NCBI GenBank assembly: GCA_973895155.1
Contig: OZ316896.1
Span: forward strand, 14,322,001-14,386,000
Reading direction: 5' to 3'
Origin: Marsupella aquatica
Taxonomy: Eukaryota; Marchantiophyta
DNA: 64,000 nucleotides
The position numbers were made by a program, and so were the translations under genes. A model generated the notes under the pieces. The model worked only from the letters and a program-made list of their open reading frames with translations, was not told the origin of the DNA and did not search any database. Below are positions 62,801 to 64,000 of the stretch, in pieces (the stretch's first letter is position 1; the number at the start of each line of letters is the position of its first letter).

Positions 62801-64000
62801 AACATTCAACGACATGAAGGGGCCAGTATATCCCACTGTGGGTATGCACAGTCGGAACGAAGAGGTGGAGGTGAATTTTGGCCAGAAGCCCTTCACATTT
62901 GATGTGGCTGGTCTAGTTCAGGAGGAGCAGGAACGTATCCAGAGCTCTATGTTACGATTCAACGACGAACTCAAATTCAAGAAGCAAAAAGTTCCCACAC
63001 ATTTCAACACCAGCACATGCAGGCCCTTTGTGGTCACATCCACAGACAAGTTGTCTGCCAAATATACAAAAATTATACGGGATCATGTCAAAGACGTAGG
63101 CGCAATTCAGGGGAACCTGCCTGTCCCTGACCAAGGGCTTCTGTACTACTTCGAGATCTCGCTGAAAGATCGAGGTGAGAAGGGATATATAGCCATTGGA
63201 TTCACCGATGAGAACTTCAACATGTGTCGGCAGCCAGGATGGGAGCCGAACAGTTATGGATACCACGGAGATGATGGAATGCTCTACCACGGGGCAGGTA
63301 TTAGGGACAAATTTGGTCCTACTTTCACCACAGGCGACACTGTAGGTGCTGGCATCAACTATGCTGCGCAGGAGTTGTTTTTCACGAAGAATGGCAAGCT
63401 AGTGGGCACCACATTGAACGATACGAAGGGGCCATTGTATCCCACTGTGGGTATGCACAGTCAAAACGAAGAGGTAGAGGTGAATTTTGGCCAGAAGCCC
63501 TTCATATTTGATGTGGCTGGTTTAATCCAGGAGGAGCAGGAACGTATCCATAGCTCTATGTTACGAATCAACAACGATCTTGAACTCAAGAAGCAAAAAG
63601 TTCCCACACATTTCCACACAAGAACATGCGGGCACTTTCTGATCACATCCACAGACAAGTTGTCTGCCAAATATACAGAAATTGTACAGGATCATGACGT
63701 CGGCGCAATTCAGGGGAACCTGCCTGTCCCTGACCAAGGGCTTCTGTACTACTTCGAGATCTCGCTGAAAGATCGAGGTGAGAAGGGATCTATAGCCATT
63801 GGATTCACCGATGAGAACTTCAACATGTGTCGGCAGCCAGGATGGGAGCCGAACAGTTATGGATACCACGGAGATGATGGAATGCTCTACCACGGGGCAG
63901 GTATTAGGGACAAATTTGGTCCTACTTTCACCACAGGCGACACTGTTGGTGCTGGCATCAATTATGCTGCGCATGAGTTGTTTTTCACGAAGAATGGCAA
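59847..64000 (+). CDS. Helical bundle-U-box-TPR-SPRY array protein (partial, runs off right edge)
   Basis: A multi-exon gene, 3' incomplete. Proposed exons are 59847-about 60115 (donor uncertain), 60306-60475, 60686-60916, 61321-61899 (or 61926) and 62232-64000+. Junctions after the second exon are phase 0; the first junction is unresolved. The N-terminus MSGAELAVVLPVLSTVFKAA is amphipathic. With KNGRFRRFWDAKQIKDELER it resembles the four-helix bundle of MLKL or plant CC-NLR/adaptor domains. Exon 4 has YLDPITAELMIDPVKCVDGE, the first half of a U-box, then KFPDVERLFYRQRKSYRDEA and a TPR-like EALELADTG-AEALTML-WAPAD motif. From 62385 there are three RanBPM-type SPRY domains of 202-203 residues each, with YFEISLKDRGEKG, GWEPNSYGYHGDDG, GPTFTTGDTVGAGINYA and VNFGQKPF. 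An in-frame ATG at 59640 could extend the N-terminus by 69 residues. A role as a ubiquitin ligase or immune sensor is inference. Confidence 0.78.
62385..64000 (+). repeat. Coding 606-609-bp SPRY tandem repeat
   Basis: Units start at gttcccacacattt at 62385, 62991 and 63600; the third is cut by the window edge. Nucleotide identity between units is very high, with long identical stretches, most strikingly between units 2 and 3 across the SPRY core. The main differences are an in-frame indel around RDH(N/VK)DVG, NVS versus NMC in the GFTDENFN loop, and GAGRGEK versus GAGIRDK. All units keep one reading frame without introns. Confidence 0.97.

Noticed and set aside
62334-63974. Three similar antisense open frames (about 112-137 codons) opposite the SPRY units
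   Set aside because: They repeat with the same 606-609-bp period because the sense strand repeats. The sense frame has clear SPRY motifs, so the antisense frames are shadows.
1-64000. CRISPR arrays, operons or prokaryotic islands
   Set aside because: The tandem repeats lack spacer structure, and all recognised genes are eukaryotic with spliceosomal introns or plant single-exon forms.

Overview
The window looks like nuclear DNA from a land plant. Its genes are split by many short GT-AG introns. They encode plant-type proteins: a chloroplast PPR-SMR protein, a nepenthesin/CDR1-type aspartic protease, and TIM17 with the plant C-terminal tail. The spacers are AT-rich and full of small tandem repeats. 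No prokaryotic or viral gene organisation is seen. The RanBPM-type SPRY array joined to a helical-bundle/U-box N-terminus, together with moderate gene density, makes me lean towards a non-flowering plant, perhaps a bryophyte. That assignment is an inference.

Layout from left to right. 1-1339: unassigned DNA. 1340-7646 (+): a 16-exon gene for the AP-5 adaptor zeta subunit, with a 3-copy ~352-bp tandem repeat in intron 10. 7647-9784: spacer with two small tandem duplications and hairpins. 9785-12151 (+): an intronless PPR-SMR gene. 12152-15450: spacer. 15451-17431 (+): a six-exon CSL4 exosome subunit. 19537-22659 (-): a seven-exon NEPRO/DUF4477-like nucleolar protein, convergent with CSL4. 22660-28532: spacer with repeats. 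28533-32333 (+): ten-exon DNMT2/TRDMT1 tRNA cytosine methyltransferase. 33448-36675 (-): five-exon secretory aspartic protease, convergent with DNMT2. 36676-46080: repeat-rich spacer. 46081-47853 (-): a five-exon, 255-residue membrane protein that I do not recognise. 48121-48678 (-): an uncertain ORF. 48679-53626: spacer. 53627-54346 (-): single-exon-CDS TIM17. 54347-59600: spacer with repeats. 59847 to the right edge (+): a multi-exon gene that runs off the window.

Most genes are housekeeping and unrelated to each other: membrane traffic, chloroplast RNA, exosome, rRNA-processing-type nucleolar protein, tRNA methylation, mitochondrial import. The odd one is the last. It starts with an amphipathic helical bundle resembling MLKL/CC-NLR executioner or adaptor domains. 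This is followed by a shortened U-box, a TPR-like motif and at least three near-identical RanBPM-type SPRY domains. The layout parallels animal TRIM (RING-coiled coil-SPRY) proteins and is the best candidate here for an undescribed, possibly immune-type, receptor or ubiquitin ligase.

All exon models were built by eye from reading-frame phase, GT-AG sites and remembered family conservation. No search or alignment was run.
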